NCBI GenBank assembly: GCA_963619835.1
Contig: CAVEYD010000003.1
Location: forward strand, 1-51,110
Length of the DNA stretch: 51,110 bases
From: Fimimonas sp963619835
Lineage (GTDB): Bacteria; Bacillota; Clostridia; Christensenellales; CAG-314
Reading direction: 5' to 3'
Shown: piece by piece, positions 40,064 to 48,228 of the stretch
Layout: each line of letters starts with the position of its first letter
Numbering within the stretch: the first letter of the stretch is position 1
Notes under the pieces: model-generated
The model's input: the letters and a program-made list of their open reading frames with translations, nothing else
The model's database searches: none
What the model was told of the DNA's origin: nothing
Translations under genes and position numbers: made by a program

Positions 40064-40912
40064 TTGAATAACAACATCGTTGCGCTAATTTACGACTTTG
40101 ATAATACGCTTGCTACAAAGGACATGCAGGAGTTTACGTTTATTCCTTCTTTGGGACTAACACCAAGCGAGTTTTGGCAGATGAGTGACGGACTTGCTCA
40201 CAAGCACAAGATGGACCACATTCTTTCGTATATGTATCTTATGGCCATGCAGGCAAGAGAAAAAGGTATAAAGTTGTCATCCGAAACTCTTCGTCAAATG
40301 GGCGAAGACGTTGAGTATTTCCCCGGAGTTGTGGATTGGTTTAAGCGTATAAACGACTATGGTAAAAGTTTAGGCTTGGAAGTAAGGCACTATATCATTT
40401 CATGCGGATTGAAACCGATGATAGAAGGCTGTCAAATCGGGAAGGAATTTTATAATATTTTTGCATGCGACTATGTTTATGATGAAAACGGTTGTGCCGT
40501 ATGGCCGGCAGTAGCAATAAATTATACAAGCAAAACACAATTTTTGTATCGCATCAACAAGGGCGTGGAAGACGTTGATGAACACAAAAAACTCAACATG
40601 TACATGCCTACAAACAAAAGAGTAGTTCCGTTTTCAAACATGATATACATTGGAGATGGGCTGACGGACGTTCCAAGCATGAAACTGACTCGTTCGCGCG
40701 GAGGGTATGCCGTAGGTGTTTACAGAAATCCGGAAGACGCAAGTTATCTTGTTGCAGAAGACAGAGTTGATTTTTATGTTAAATGTGATTACCGCGAAGG
40801 AAGCGAAATGGATTTTGCAATGAAATCTATATTGGATAAGATTCGTGCACAGTGTGTTTACGAAGAGTTGTCTTCGCAATCTTTTGCAGCGGTAGAAGCA
40901 ACAAAAAAATAA
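40064..40912 (+). CDS. HAD-superfamily phosphatase
   Basis: 282 residues starting at TTG 40064 after a GGGGG site. Motif I is YDFDNTLA (nucleophile about Asp11), motif II is IISCG (about 115), and motif IV is YIGDGLTDVPSM (about residues 196-207). The cap domain between motifs I and II is helical and contains conserved-looking FWQMSDGLAHKHKMD. The subgroup resembles phosphoserine-phosphatase-like HAD proteins. The substrate is unknown. It appears to be a single-gene unit, with a hairpin about 45 bases downstream. Confidence 0.85.
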   Translation: MNNNIVALIYDFDNTLATKDMQEFTFIPSLGLTPSEFWQMSDGLAHKHKMDHILSYMYLMAMQAREKGIKLSSETLRQMGEDVEYFPGVVDWFKRINDYGKSLGLEVRHYIISCGLKPMIEGCQIGKEFYNIFACDYVYDENGCAVWPAVAINYTSKTQFLYRINKGVEDVDEHKKLNMYMPTNKRVVPFSNMIYIGDGLTDVPSMKLTRSRGGYAVGVYRNPEDASYLVAEDRVDFYVKCDYREGSEMDFAMKSILDKIRAQCVYEELSSQSFAAVEATKK

Positions 40913-40955
40913 AAGTTAGCAACAACCATCCATAAAAATCGACATTTAACTATCA

Positions 40956-40991
40956 CAAGCCAACCCAAATCACAAGTTGGCTTGTATATTT
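40956..40991 (+). terminator. Probable terminator of the HAD gene
   Basis: CAAGCCAAC (40956-40964) pairs perfectly with GTTGGCTTG (40976-40984) across an 11-base loop, followed by TATATTTTG. Confidence 0.6.
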
Positions 40992-41024
40992 TGCAATTTT
41001 AAGCGCGCAATCGGTAAAAAAGTG

Positions 41025-41077
41025 TTGCAATTTTGGTTGGTATGAAGTATAATTAAAATCTATGTAGTACCTACATA
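41025..41077 (+). promoter_or_regulatory. Promoter and inverted repeat before a lipoprotein gene
   Basis: TTGCAA (41025-41030), a 17-base spacer and TATAAT (41048-41053). Directly after, TATGTAG-TAC-CTACATA (41061-41077) is a perfect 7-bp inverted repeat covering the expected transcription start, so it may be a repressor site. A ribosome binding site AAGGAG follows. Confidence 0.6.
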
Positions 41078-41091
41078 AGGAGTAGTATACA

Positions 41092-42471
41092 ATGTTAAAG
41101 AAAGTTAACAAAGTCGCAATAATCTTAGTACTTTTATGCTTGAGTATGTCGTTTGTTTTAACGGCATGCGATTCTTCAAAAGCGTTCAAGCCCGAAATTT
41201 CAATTCCGGCAAAGGCAACTGTTGAAAACAATGGTGGTGTTGCCGTTAAATATGGCGACTATATTTATTATGTAAACGGATATCAAAGCAGTACAGATGC
41301 AGCTAACACTTATGTAAACGAGATTCGCGTAGGCGAAATTGTTTGTGTTAAAGTGTCCGATTTAGAAAACCTAATTGAGCTTGGAACACGTACAAGTGAC
41401 GATAGTGTTGACATTGCTGAAGAAACACGTAAAGTTGCAAAGGTTGTTGTTCCCAATTATTATTACAGCGGAAACACCACATCTACAGAGCTTAACGGAA
41501 TTTATATTTTTAATGATCGTTTGTTTGTTCTTACTCCAAATGACAAACTTACTGCAGGCGGAGCAAAACTTACAAGTCAACTTTCGTTGAACAGTTATGC
41601 TTTGGATGGAAGCGACAAAAAAACACACTTTGTGTTTACTGACAATTCCACACAAATTTTGTTCTCACAAAACGGAGAAAATGTTTATGCTACCTACGTT
41701 GTAGGCAGCGCACTTAATGTTTTGGATGTTTTGAACGGAACAACTACACAAATTAACGAAAGCATCTCAAACTTAAAAATCGACTATGCCGGAAACGGTG
41801 TGTTCTACAACAATGAAGATGGTTCTATTTGTCACTATGTAGCAGGTAACGACGAAGTTGTGCTTGTTGAAAACAAGGATACAAAGGGACACGAAGGACA
41901 CAGCCACGTAACAAAAACAATTGCCCAAGTAAACAATGGTTATGTGTATTACACAAAAACCAACAGTGACGAAGGTACAGACAGTTCTTTGTATTACATC
42001 AAGGAAGGCGGAGAAGAAAAAGTTCTCGTTAACAATGTTCCGTCATCATACTTCTGCTACGAAAACAACATTGTTGTTGTAGACAGCAAAGAAATTGAAA
42101 GCAAAACATGCTACTCAATTTATGTAAACAGCGATGTAAACGGTGATGCATCAAGTAGAAAATACATCTTGGATTGGTATCAAAACGATCAATCAATCAC
42201 AATAAATAGTCTTCGCGGAAACATTCTTACCTATACTGCAAATTCCATTACTTACACGATTGATTTGACAAGTTTGACGGAAGTAGCACATGGTACGGCA
42301 ATCGCTAAAAGTTTATCCACAACGGCTACAGGATGGTCTGTTCCGGAAGTTTTGGACAGCTACACGTTTACGCTTGCAAGCGGATCGGTTTCGGTTGTAA
42401 AATTTGATAGCGAAAAATTAACAAATACAGCATCCGTTGCTATTACATTAGTTGAAGCTTCCGATAAATAA
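41092..42471 (+). CDS. Lipoprotein with beta-propeller-like repeats, unknown function
   Basis: 459 residues. The signal peptide ends in VLTAC (Cys about residue 26). The mature part is rich in Tyr, Asn, Ser and Thr and has repeated strands such as YGDYIYYVNG, NNGYVYYTK and SLYYIKEGG, the pattern seen in DUF5050-type and other beta-propeller lipoproteins. A short HEGHSH segment (about residues 267-272) could bind a metal. No enzyme motif is visible. It is transcribed alone, with its own promoter and terminator. Confidence 0.6.
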   Translation: MLKKVNKVAIILVLLCLSMSFVLTACDSSKAFKPEISIPAKATVENNGGVAVKYGDYIYYVNGYQSSTDAANTYVNEIRVGEIVCVKVSDLENLIELGTRTSDDSVDIAEETRKVAKVVVPNYYYSGNTTSTELNGIYIFNDRLFVLTPNDKLTAGGAKLTSQLSLNSYALDGSDKKTHFVFTDNSTQILFSQNGENVYATYVVGSALNVLDVLNGTTTQINESISNLKIDYAGNGVFYNNEDGSICHYVAGNDEVVLVENKDTKGHEGHSHVTKTIAQVNNGYVYYTKTNSDEGTDSSLYYIKEGGEEKVLVNNVPSSYFCYENNIVVVDSKEIESKTCYSIYVNSDVNGDASSRKYILDWYQNDQSITINSLRGNILTYTANSITYTIDLTSLTEVAHGTAIAKSLSTTATGWSVPEVLDSYTFTLASGSVSVVKFDSEKLTNTASVAITLVEASDK

Positions 42472-42490
42472 AAAACTAAACAGTAAATTT

Positions 42491-42520
42491 AAAGGCTCCG
42501 TTTTCAAACGGAGCTTTTTT
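42491..42520 (+). terminator. Terminator of the lipoprotein gene
   Basis: GCTCCGTTT (42495-42503) pairs with AAACGGAGC (42506-42514), followed by six T. The effective loop is TTCA with an 8-bp stem. Confidence 0.88.
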
Positions 42521-42535
42521 AAATATTTTAAATTA

Positions 42536-42564
42536 TTGACAACTTATCTAAACGGTTGTACTAT
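42536..42564 (+). promoter_or_regulatory. Promoter of the cobalamin-riboswitch unit
   Basis: TTGACA (42536-42541), a 17-base spacer and TACTAT (42559-42564). The start near 42571 is just before the aptamer. Confidence 0.65.
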
Positions 42565-42576
42565 ATTTACACAATC

Positions 42577-42712
42577 AAATAAGCCGGTTTGACTTCGCAC
42601 GAATAGGAGCGGAGAACGTTTTTCGTTTGGGGAAACAATGTGAAAGCCATTGACAGTCCCGCTACGGTAAGAGCCATCAGCTACAAGCCCGAATGCCCAC
42701 AAGCCGAGTTTA
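42577..42712 (+). promoter_or_regulatory. Cobalamin riboswitch
   Basis: The conserved core is clear: GGGGAAAC, then a P5 hairpin CAATG-TGAAAGC-CATTG, then ACAGTCCCGCTACGGTAA (B12-box-like), and later AGCCCGAATGCCCAC. The closing stem CGGTTTG (42585-42591) pairs with CAAGCCG (42700-42706). These match the cobalamin aptamer in order and spacing. The genes behind it, a DUF4430 lipoprotein and an ECF S component, agree with corrinoid uptake. Confidence 0.88.
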
Positions 42713-42714
42713 CG

Positions 42715-42754
42715 GAGCATTTCTTCGATGTAAAGAAAAGGCTCTGTTTTGTTG
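42715..42754 (+). terminator. Candidate riboswitch-controlled terminator
   Basis: GAGC-A-TTTCTT pairs with AAGAAA-AG-GCTC around CGATGTA, followed by TGTTTTGTTG. It lies directly after the aptamer and 120 bases before the first gene. The T-run is interrupted, so control of translation remains possible. The rest of the spacer to 42876 has a second, weaker hairpin (42775-42805). Confidence 0.55.
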
Positions 42755-42876
42755 TGCATTTTTATGTTTTGTAAGTTGTCCGCAAACATTATTGCAAAAC
42801 AACTAAAGTGTGACGACAAATAAAGTCTTTTTCCATTGAAGTTCTGCGTGATTGAAAAAACAAAAGGAGAACAACA

Positions 42877-43374
42877 ATGACAAAATTCAACAAAAAACTT
42901 ATAGTTTTAGTAGCTATGTTTGTTGTCTTGTGTATGGTTTGTTTTGTTTCTTGCGAGGACGAGACACAAAACAAAGCGCTTAGTGGCACGTTGACAATTG
43001 TTGTCGGCGAGAAAGAATATGCCGTTGACCTTGCCCAAGCACAAATGTACCAAAACAACACAGTATTTGATGCTTTGGAATATCTCGCACAAAAAGATGC
43101 AAAAGACGATTCCAAGGCAGCAGAAGAAAAGTTTACCTATACCGGGACAATTAGCTCCTACGGAGCATTTATATCAACAATATACGGAATAACTCTCGGT
43201 GAAAAACAGTACATAGCTTTGTACGTTTCGGACATTCAATACAAGGACACGTCAGCCTACTGCTTAGCAGATAAAACTGTAAACGGAGTCACCTATTATT
43301 ACAGTGGAGTAGGTGTATCGTCAATTAAGCTTGCCGACGGATTAAAAGTTTTGTTTGTGGCGGAGTCTTACTGA
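42877..43374 (+). CDS. DUF4430-type lipoprotein, probable corrinoid-binding partner
   Basis: 165 residues. The signal peptide ends in FVSC (Cys26). The mature part (TLTIVVGEKEYAVDLAQAQM, then TVFDALEYLAQ near residues 67-77) and the IYGITLGEKQYIALYV and later SSIKLADGLKVLFV segments match DUF4430, a fold related to the C-terminal domain of transcobalamin. The cobalamin riboswitch upstream and the ECF S component 1 base downstream suggest that it captures corrinoids at the cell surface. The binding role is an inference. Confidence 0.8.
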   Translation: MTKFNKKLIVLVAMFVVLCMVCFVSCEDETQNKALSGTLTIVVGEKEYAVDLAQAQMYQNNTVFDALEYLAQKDAKDDSKAAEEKFTYTGTISSYGAFISTIYGITLGEKQYIALYVSDIQYKDTSAYCLADKTVNGVTYYYSGVGVSSIKLADGLKVLFVAESY

Positions 43375-43375
43375 G

Positions 43376-44005
43376 TTGAGTAAAAGATTTGCAAAAAACA
43401 CTGCCATATATATTGCTCTTGTTGCCATGTTCTCAGCCATGCTTTTGGGTGGAAAAATGGCACTGGTGTCAATCCCGAATGTTGAGGTGGTAACAATAAT
43501 AACCGCAGTTTGCGCATACGTTTGGGGACTGTGGATTGCTATGCCCATGACAATAGTTGGCATTTTGGTGCAAATAGCAATTTTTGGTTTTAACACTTGG
43601 GTGCTTGAATATTTTATTCACTGGCCCATAGTATCTGTTTTGTTTGCGTTTCTTGGCAAAATTAAATTTAAAAACCGCGTAACCGAGGTTGTTGCGGCAA
43701 CGTCGGTTGCTGTTGTTATAACCGCCTTGTTTGGAGTTATGACTTCAATTGTTGATACACTTTTGGCGTTTTCGTCAACTGTTGGGTTCAAGATAGTTGT
43801 CGACGACTTTTGGCAAAGATTTGCAATTTTGTATGCGCGGGGAATAGTGTTTTTTGTAATACATGTTTGCTGTAATCTTGTTTTGTTTTCTACGGCATTT
43901 GTTCCTCTTTGTAACATAAACAGAAAAGCAAAAGTGAAATTTATGGCGGACATGATTGAGCAAACACAAGAAAATTCAAGTCAAGATGAAAAAGATAAAG
44001 AGTAA
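43376..44005 (+). CDS. ECF transporter S component, probably for cobalamin
   Basis: A 209-residue membrane protein with about six hydrophobic segments: AIYIALVAMFSAMLLGGKMA, VVTIITAVCAYVWGLWIAM and others. A charged cytosolic tail follows. ECF S components bind a vitamin in the membrane and use a shared energising module (EcfA/A'/T), which is not in this window. The start is taken as TTG 43376, 1 base after the previous stop, with GGAG 10 bases upstream; TTG 43355 in the previous gene is an alternative. The riboswitch suggests cobalamin or a precursor. Confidence 0.8.
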   Translation: MSKRFAKNTAIYIALVAMFSAMLLGGKMALVSIPNVEVVTIITAVCAYVWGLWIAMPMTIVGILVQIAIFGFNTWVLEYFIHWPIVSVLFAFLGKIKFKNRVTEVVAATSVAVVITALFGVMTSIVDTLLAFSSTVGFKIVVDDFWQRFAILYARGIVFFVIHVCCNLVLFSTAFVPLCNINRKAKVKFMADMIEQTQENSSQDEKDKE

Positions 44006-44068
44006 TGCAAAAAACAAGTAAAAGACAATCAATATTTAATTTGATGTGATTGGCAACGTCGGTATTTG

Positions 44069-44097
44069 TTGACAAAAAATCACTCTTGCATTATACT
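44069..44097 (+). promoter_or_regulatory. Promoter of proS
   Basis: TTGACA (44069-44074), a 17-base spacer and TATACT (44092-44097). The leader to proS is only about 75 bases and contains no T-box. Confidence 0.75.
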
Positions 44098-44177
44098 AAA
44101 AATTAAGTTGTTAGCTTAAAAAAATAAAAATTTTGCAATAAATGTTTGCGATCAGCAAAAATTGTTTTGGAGGAAAT

Positions 44178-45611
44178 ATGGCAGAAAAACAATTTGTTAA
44201 AGAAATTGCCGATATAAACTCAGATTTTACTCAATGGTACACTGACGTTGTGATTAAAACGCAACTGGTTGACTATGGTCCCATTAAAGGAACAATGGTA
44301 ATCAGACCTTATGGTTATGCTATTTGGGAAAACATTCAAAAGGAAATGGATGCCCGTTTTAAGGCAACGGGACACAGCAATGCGTACTTTCCGATGCTTA
44401 TTCCGGAAAGCCTACTTAAGAAGGAAGCCGAACACGTAGAAGGGTTTGCTCCCGAAGTTGCTTTGGTAACACATGCCGGCGGAGAAGAACTTGCCGAGCC
44501 GGTTGTAATTCGTCCTACAAGCGAAACAATTATTTGTAGTATGTATAGCAAGTGGATCAACAGTTATCGAGATTTGCCCCTAAAGCTCAACCAATGGGCA
44601 AATGTCGTTCGTTGGGAAAAAACTACTCGTCCGTTCCTTCGCACATCTGAGTTTTTGTGGCAAGAAGGGCATACAATTCACGCAACCAGAGATGAAGCTG
44701 TTGCAGAAACATTGCAAATGTTGCACTTGTATCAAGATTTTGCGCGCGAAGTTTTGGCAATGCCCACGTTTATTGGACAAAAAAGCGAAAAGGAAAAATT
44801 TGCCGGCGCCGAAGAAACCTACGGCATGGAAGCAATGATGCTTGACGGTAAGTCCTTGCAGGCAGGAACAAGCCATCACTTTGGACAAAAGTTTTCTCGT
44901 GCTTACGATATTCAATATTTGGACAAAGACGGCACGCACAAGTATGTTTGGCAAACAAGTTGGGGTACATCAACACGTCTTATAGGCGGTTTAATTATGG
45001 CTCACGGAGACCAACGCGGACTTGTTTTACCTCCTAAAGTTGCACCTATTCAAGTGGTTGTTATTCCTGTTGCCGCTCACAAACCCGGCGTTGTGGAAAA
45101 AGCAACTGAGATTGCCGAGCAACTAAAGGCAGCAGGGCTCAGAGTTCAACTAGACAATCGTGATCAATCTCCCGGATGGAAATTTAATGAATGGGAAATG
45201 AAGGGAGTTCCGGTTCGTCTTGAAATTGGTCCTCGTGACATCGAAAACGGAGTTGCAACTTATTCGCGTCGTGACACGCTTGAAAAAGCTACTATGTCAC
45301 TTGACAACATTGCAAGTCAAGTTTCGGCACTGCTTGACGAAATTCAAACACACATGTACAACAAAGCACTCGCATTTCGTGATGCTCATGTTCAATATGC
45401 GCACAACATGGACGAACTTGGAAAAGTTCTTGACGAAAAGTGTTTTGCAAAGGTTGTTTGGGACAAAGATCCTGCAACCGAAGCCGCTTTTAAAGAACGT
45501 TATCAAGCAACCGTACGTGTAATGTTGGATGAAAAGCCGTTTGATGAAGTTACAATAGACGGAAAAAAATCCGACAATTTAGTGGTTGCAATAGTTGCTC
45601 GGGCTTATTAA
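44178..45611 (+). CDS. proS: Prolyl-tRNA synthetase, archaeal/eukaryotic type
   Basis: Charges tRNA-Pro with proline. ATG 44178 follows GGAGGAAAT; the upstream in-frame ATG at 44142 has no site. The 477-residue class II enzyme has motif 2 FLRTSEFLWQEGHT (about residues 154-167), GTSHHFGQKFSRAY and motif 3 HGDQRGLVLPP. There is no large insertion between motifs 2 and 3, so it belongs to the shorter archaeal-like form. The C-terminal domain ends LVVAIVARAY but lacks the four zinc cysteines that many such enzymes have. Confidence 0.95.
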   Translation: MAEKQFVKEIADINSDFTQWYTDVVIKTQLVDYGPIKGTMVIRPYGYAIWENIQKEMDARFKATGHSNAYFPMLIPESLLKKEAEHVEGFAPEVALVTHAGGEELAEPVVIRPTSETIICSMYSKWINSYRDLPLKLNQWANVVRWEKTTRPFLRTSEFLWQEGHTIHATRDEAVAETLQMLHLYQDFAREVLAMPTFIGQKSEKEKFAGAEETYGMEAMMLDGKSLQAGTSHHFGQKFSRAYDIQYLDKDGTHKYVWQTSWGTSTRLIGGLIMAHGDQRGLVLPPKVAPIQVVVIPVAAHKPGVVEKATEIAEQLKAAGLRVQLDNRDQSPGWKFNEWEMKGVPVRLEIGPRDIENGVATYSRRDTLEKATMSLDNIASQVSALLDEIQTHMYNKALAFRDAHVQYAHNMDELGKVLDEKCFAKVVWDKDPATEAAFKERYQATVRVMLDEKPFDEVTIDGKKSDNLVVAIVARAY

Positions 45612-45614
45612 AAT

Positions 45615-45652
45615 AAAAAAAACACCTTGATAAAATCAAGGTGTTTTTTTGT
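45615..45652 (+). terminator. Terminator of proS
   Basis: AACACCTTGA (45621-45630) pairs with TCAAGGTGTT (45636-45645) around TAAAA, flanked by an A-run and a T-run, so it may act in both directions. Confidence 0.9.
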
Positions 45653-45668
45653 TTGTATATTACTATTG

Positions 45669-45697
45669 TTGCAAAAAAAACATAAAAATGCTACAAT
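45669..45697 (+). promoter_or_regulatory. Promoter of the ApbE-NusG_II gene
   Basis: TTGCAA (45669-45674), a 17-base spacer and TACAAT (45692-45697). The start codon is only 19 bases after the -10 element. Confidence 0.65.
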
Positions 45698-45715
45698 TTG
45701 ATAAAAGGAGAAAGT

Positions 45716-47608
45716 ATGAAGAAAACTTGTGTACTACTTGCAATATTTTTGTTTGCTTGTATTCTTACAAGTTTTTTTACGTGTACGGTTTTTGCGGAAG
45801 AGAGTCAAAGCGGTCAAATAATAGCATTGAAAAGTAACGGCAAATATGTCGGAGCAAAACTCTACGGCAGTTATTTTGGAGATATAGAAATTTCCGTCAG
45901 TATTTTTGATTGCGATGAAACACTTATCGATTTTAATGTAAATTCAACAAGTTTAACGTCTCAACAAAAAGTTATTGCCGACAAAGTAAAAAGTGTTTTT
46001 GACGAGCTGTCACAGTATGCTTCTCAACTTAATAGACAGTGTTCACCGTTTCTGTCCACAAGTGATGTTTATAAGTACAATGTTGCAAGTTGTGGTCAAA
46101 CCGTAGAAATCTCAAAAGAGACGTACCAAATGCTAAAAATAGCACAAAAAATGTACAAAGCTACAGGCGGTGCATTTAACCCGTGTTTGTTTAGATTAGT
46201 GGATTTGTGGGGATTTTCTCCAAGATTTTTTGACGGCAGTTACAAAACACATTCGCAAAATTACGATAGAGTTTACGATTACGACAATGCGACCTATCCT
46301 TTGCCCGAAGAAAAATATGTAACAACTTTTAGCCAAAAAGACTTTGTTTCGTTTTCTGAAGAATCTGTTGTTTTGTTTCAAGATGACGAAAAATATTATG
46401 TCACAAAAAATGTGAAAGAAGCTGAAGTAGATGGTCAAAGTTACACACAATGGTTAGACTTGGGCGGAATTACAAAAGGTTTTTTTTGTGACTATGCACA
46501 AGAGATTTTAACAAACTCAAAAATTACTTGTTATTACATCGACGCAGGCTCAAGCAGTGTTTGCTTTGGAAAAAATTACAACAACACAAACTTTATTATT
46601 CCGTTTACAAACCCTTTTGATGTAACGCAATCGGCATTTTCAATAGAAACGTCAAATAGTTTAATATCCTCAAGCGGAAGTTACGAGCGATATTACACGG
46701 TTGACGGACAGCGATATTGTCACATAATCGACGCTAAAACAGGAAAGCCGATAAACGGAGATGTTTGCGGAGTATCTGTGGTTAAAATTGTTTGTGAAAA
46801 CAGTTCGGCCGTGGCAGATTGTTTAACTACTGCATTGTCGTGTTTTAACGGAAACGAGCTTGCGGATTTTCTTAACGGAGATTTTGCCAAAGATAACCAA
46901 GTTGAAATAATTGCTTTTTTGCAAACTACGGACGGACGAAAACAAATCGTTACAAATGTAGATGCTGAAAAACTACAAAATCTTAACAAGCAAGAATTTG
47001 CAATTGCTCTTACAAATGACGGGCAATGGAACTATAATGGTGATGCTGTAGCAGTTGCAGGTGAAAATAACATTTTCTTGATAATTTTAGTCGGTGTGCT
47101 TGCTACGGCAGTTATCGGTACTTTTGTTTTTTGTATAGTGAAAAGCAAACAAACAGCACTTGCCGCTTATGGCCGTCCGCAGAAGCCGCTTGCTAAAGGA
47201 GATGCAATTGTCGCGCTTGTTATTGCAACCGTAATAGTAGTTTTATTCGTAATCCCCTTTAACTCGACACAAAACAATATTTCTATTGTCGAAGTAGTTG
47301 ACACCACAAACGGAGAAAAAATTTTTGCATACAACGTACAAACGAACAAATGGATTTTGTACGATGACAATGATCGGCATTGGACATGTAATGTTTCGAA
47401 AGACGGAACAACCATTACAGTTGAAATGTCGTCTTTAGACGGAAAAAGTAATGTTTTTAAGATAACGCGGTCAAGCAATCCTTCGGTACAAATGATACAG
47501 GCGTCTTGCGGACTTTCGCATGACTGTATTAAAACTTTTGGAAGTGTTTCGTCGGCAAATAGCAGTATCGTTTGTAAGCCTAACGGAATAAAAATAATCA
47601 CAAAGTAG
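45716..47608 (+). CDS. Membrane-anchored ApbE flavin transferase fused to a NusG_II domain
   Basis: ATG 45716 follows AAAGGAG. The 630 residues show a signal peptide, then an ApbE (FAD:protein FMN transferase) domain with SxLNRxxSP-type N-terminal part, ATGGAFNPCLFRLVDLWGF, WLDLGGITKGFF (about 245-256) and SGSYERYYTVDGQRYCHIIDAKTGKP (given in part, about 318-345). Two transmembrane segments follow (about 451-475 and 496-517), joined by a basic, probably cytosolic loop. An outside NusG_II domain ends the protein (SCGLSHDCIKTFG and IVCKPNGIKI at the end). ApbE attaches FMN to threonines of secreted proteins. The fusion is unusual. A Gx-family gene follows after 4 bases. Confidence 0.88.
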   Translation: MKKTCVLLAIFLFACILTSFFTCTVFAEESQSGQIIALKSNGKYVGAKLYGSYFGDIEISVSIFDCDETLIDFNVNSTSLTSQQKVIADKVKSVFDELSQYASQLNRQCSPFLSTSDVYKYNVASCGQTVEISKETYQMLKIAQKMYKATGGAFNPCLFRLVDLWGFSPRFFDGSYKTHSQNYDRVYDYDNATYPLPEEKYVTTFSQKDFVSFSEESVVLFQDDEKYYVTKNVKEAEVDGQSYTQWLDLGGITKGFFCDYAQEILTNSKITCYYIDAGSSSVCFGKNYNNTNFIIPFTNPFDVTQSAFSIETSNSLISSSGSYERYYTVDGQRYCHIIDAKTGKPINGDVCGVSVVKIVCENSSAVADCLTTALSCFNGNELADFLNGDFAKDNQVEIIAFLQTTDGRKQIVTNVDAEKLQNLNKQEFAIALTNDGQWNYNGDAVAVAGENNIFLIILVGVLATAVIGTFVFCIVKSKQTALAAYGRPQKPLAKGDAIVALVIATVIVVLFVIPFNSTQNNISIVEVVDTTNGEKIFAYNVQTNKWILYDDNDRHWTCNVSKDGTTITVEMSSLDGKSNVFKITRSSNPSVQMIQASCGLSHDCIKTFGSVSSANSSIVCKPNGIKIITK

Positions 47609-47612
47609 AAAT

Positions 47613-48182
47613 ATGGAAATCAAAAGAAAACAAATATCTGCAAAAAGAATTACGACAGTGGCAATTTTGTGTGCCCTGTCGTCGATAATGTACTGTGTGG
47701 AAAGTCTTTTCCCGCCGTTGTTTGTGCCGGGGGCAAAGATGGGACTTTCTAATGTTTTTTCGCTTTTTGCATTGTTTGCATTGGGTACAGTTGACGGAAT
47801 AACGGTAGCGATAGTAAAAACGCTAGTCGGATCGCTTTTGACCGGCAACATGTCGTCACTTGTCTACTCTTTGTCGGCCGCCTTGGTTTCTATTACGTTG
47901 TCTACTCTGCTTATTAGATTTGCCTATCCCAAAATCAGCATAGTTGCTATTTCAACAACTGCGGCAGTTGTTAACAACATTGTGCAAAATTTGGTTTTTT
48001 GCGTTATGTCTAATACTCCCGAAATGTATGTTTATATGCCGTATCTTGCGCTAACGGGAGTGCTTGCCGGAATAATAGTCGGTTTTGCCGTGTACTTTGC
48101 CTTGAGAGTCATACCGCTTTCAATTTTTGGAGCTTCAAACAAAGTCGATTTGACCGAAACGAAAGAAAATGCTCAAAAATGA
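47613..48182 (+). CDS. Gx transporter family membrane protein (EetB-like)
   Basis: 189 residues with about five to six hydrophobic segments. N-terminal ITTVAILCALSSIMYCVESLFPP and the central GAKMGLSNVFSLFALFALG with VKTLVGSLLTG are typical of the family once called heptaprenyl diphosphate synthase component I, now Gx transporters. The fold is ECF-S-like. In Bacillota it is often found beside NusG_II-domain proteins and ApbE, including extracellular electron transfer loci. The substrate is not established. It is probably co-transcribed with the ApbE fusion (4-base gap). Confidence 0.85.
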   Translation: MEIKRKQISAKRITTVAILCALSSIMYCVESLFPPLFVPGAKMGLSNVFSLFALFALGTVDGITVAIVKTLVGSLLTGNMSSLVYSLSAALVSITLSTLLIRFAYPKISIVAISTTAAVVNNIVQNLVFCVMSNTPEMYVYMPYLALTGVLAGIIVGFAVYFALRVIPLSIFGASNKVDLTETKENAQK

Positions 48183-48228
48183 TTTGCGGTAAGGTATCAA
48201 AGCAAAAACAAACATGTAAAGGAATTTT

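Noticed and set aside
42544..42819. A 91-codon minus-strand frame over the cobalamin riboswitch
   Set aside because: It covers the conserved aptamer core and has no ribosome binding site. The RNA explanation is much stronger.
44098..44177. A T-box before proS
   Set aside because: The leader is only about 75 bases and lacks the T-box core and specifier stem.
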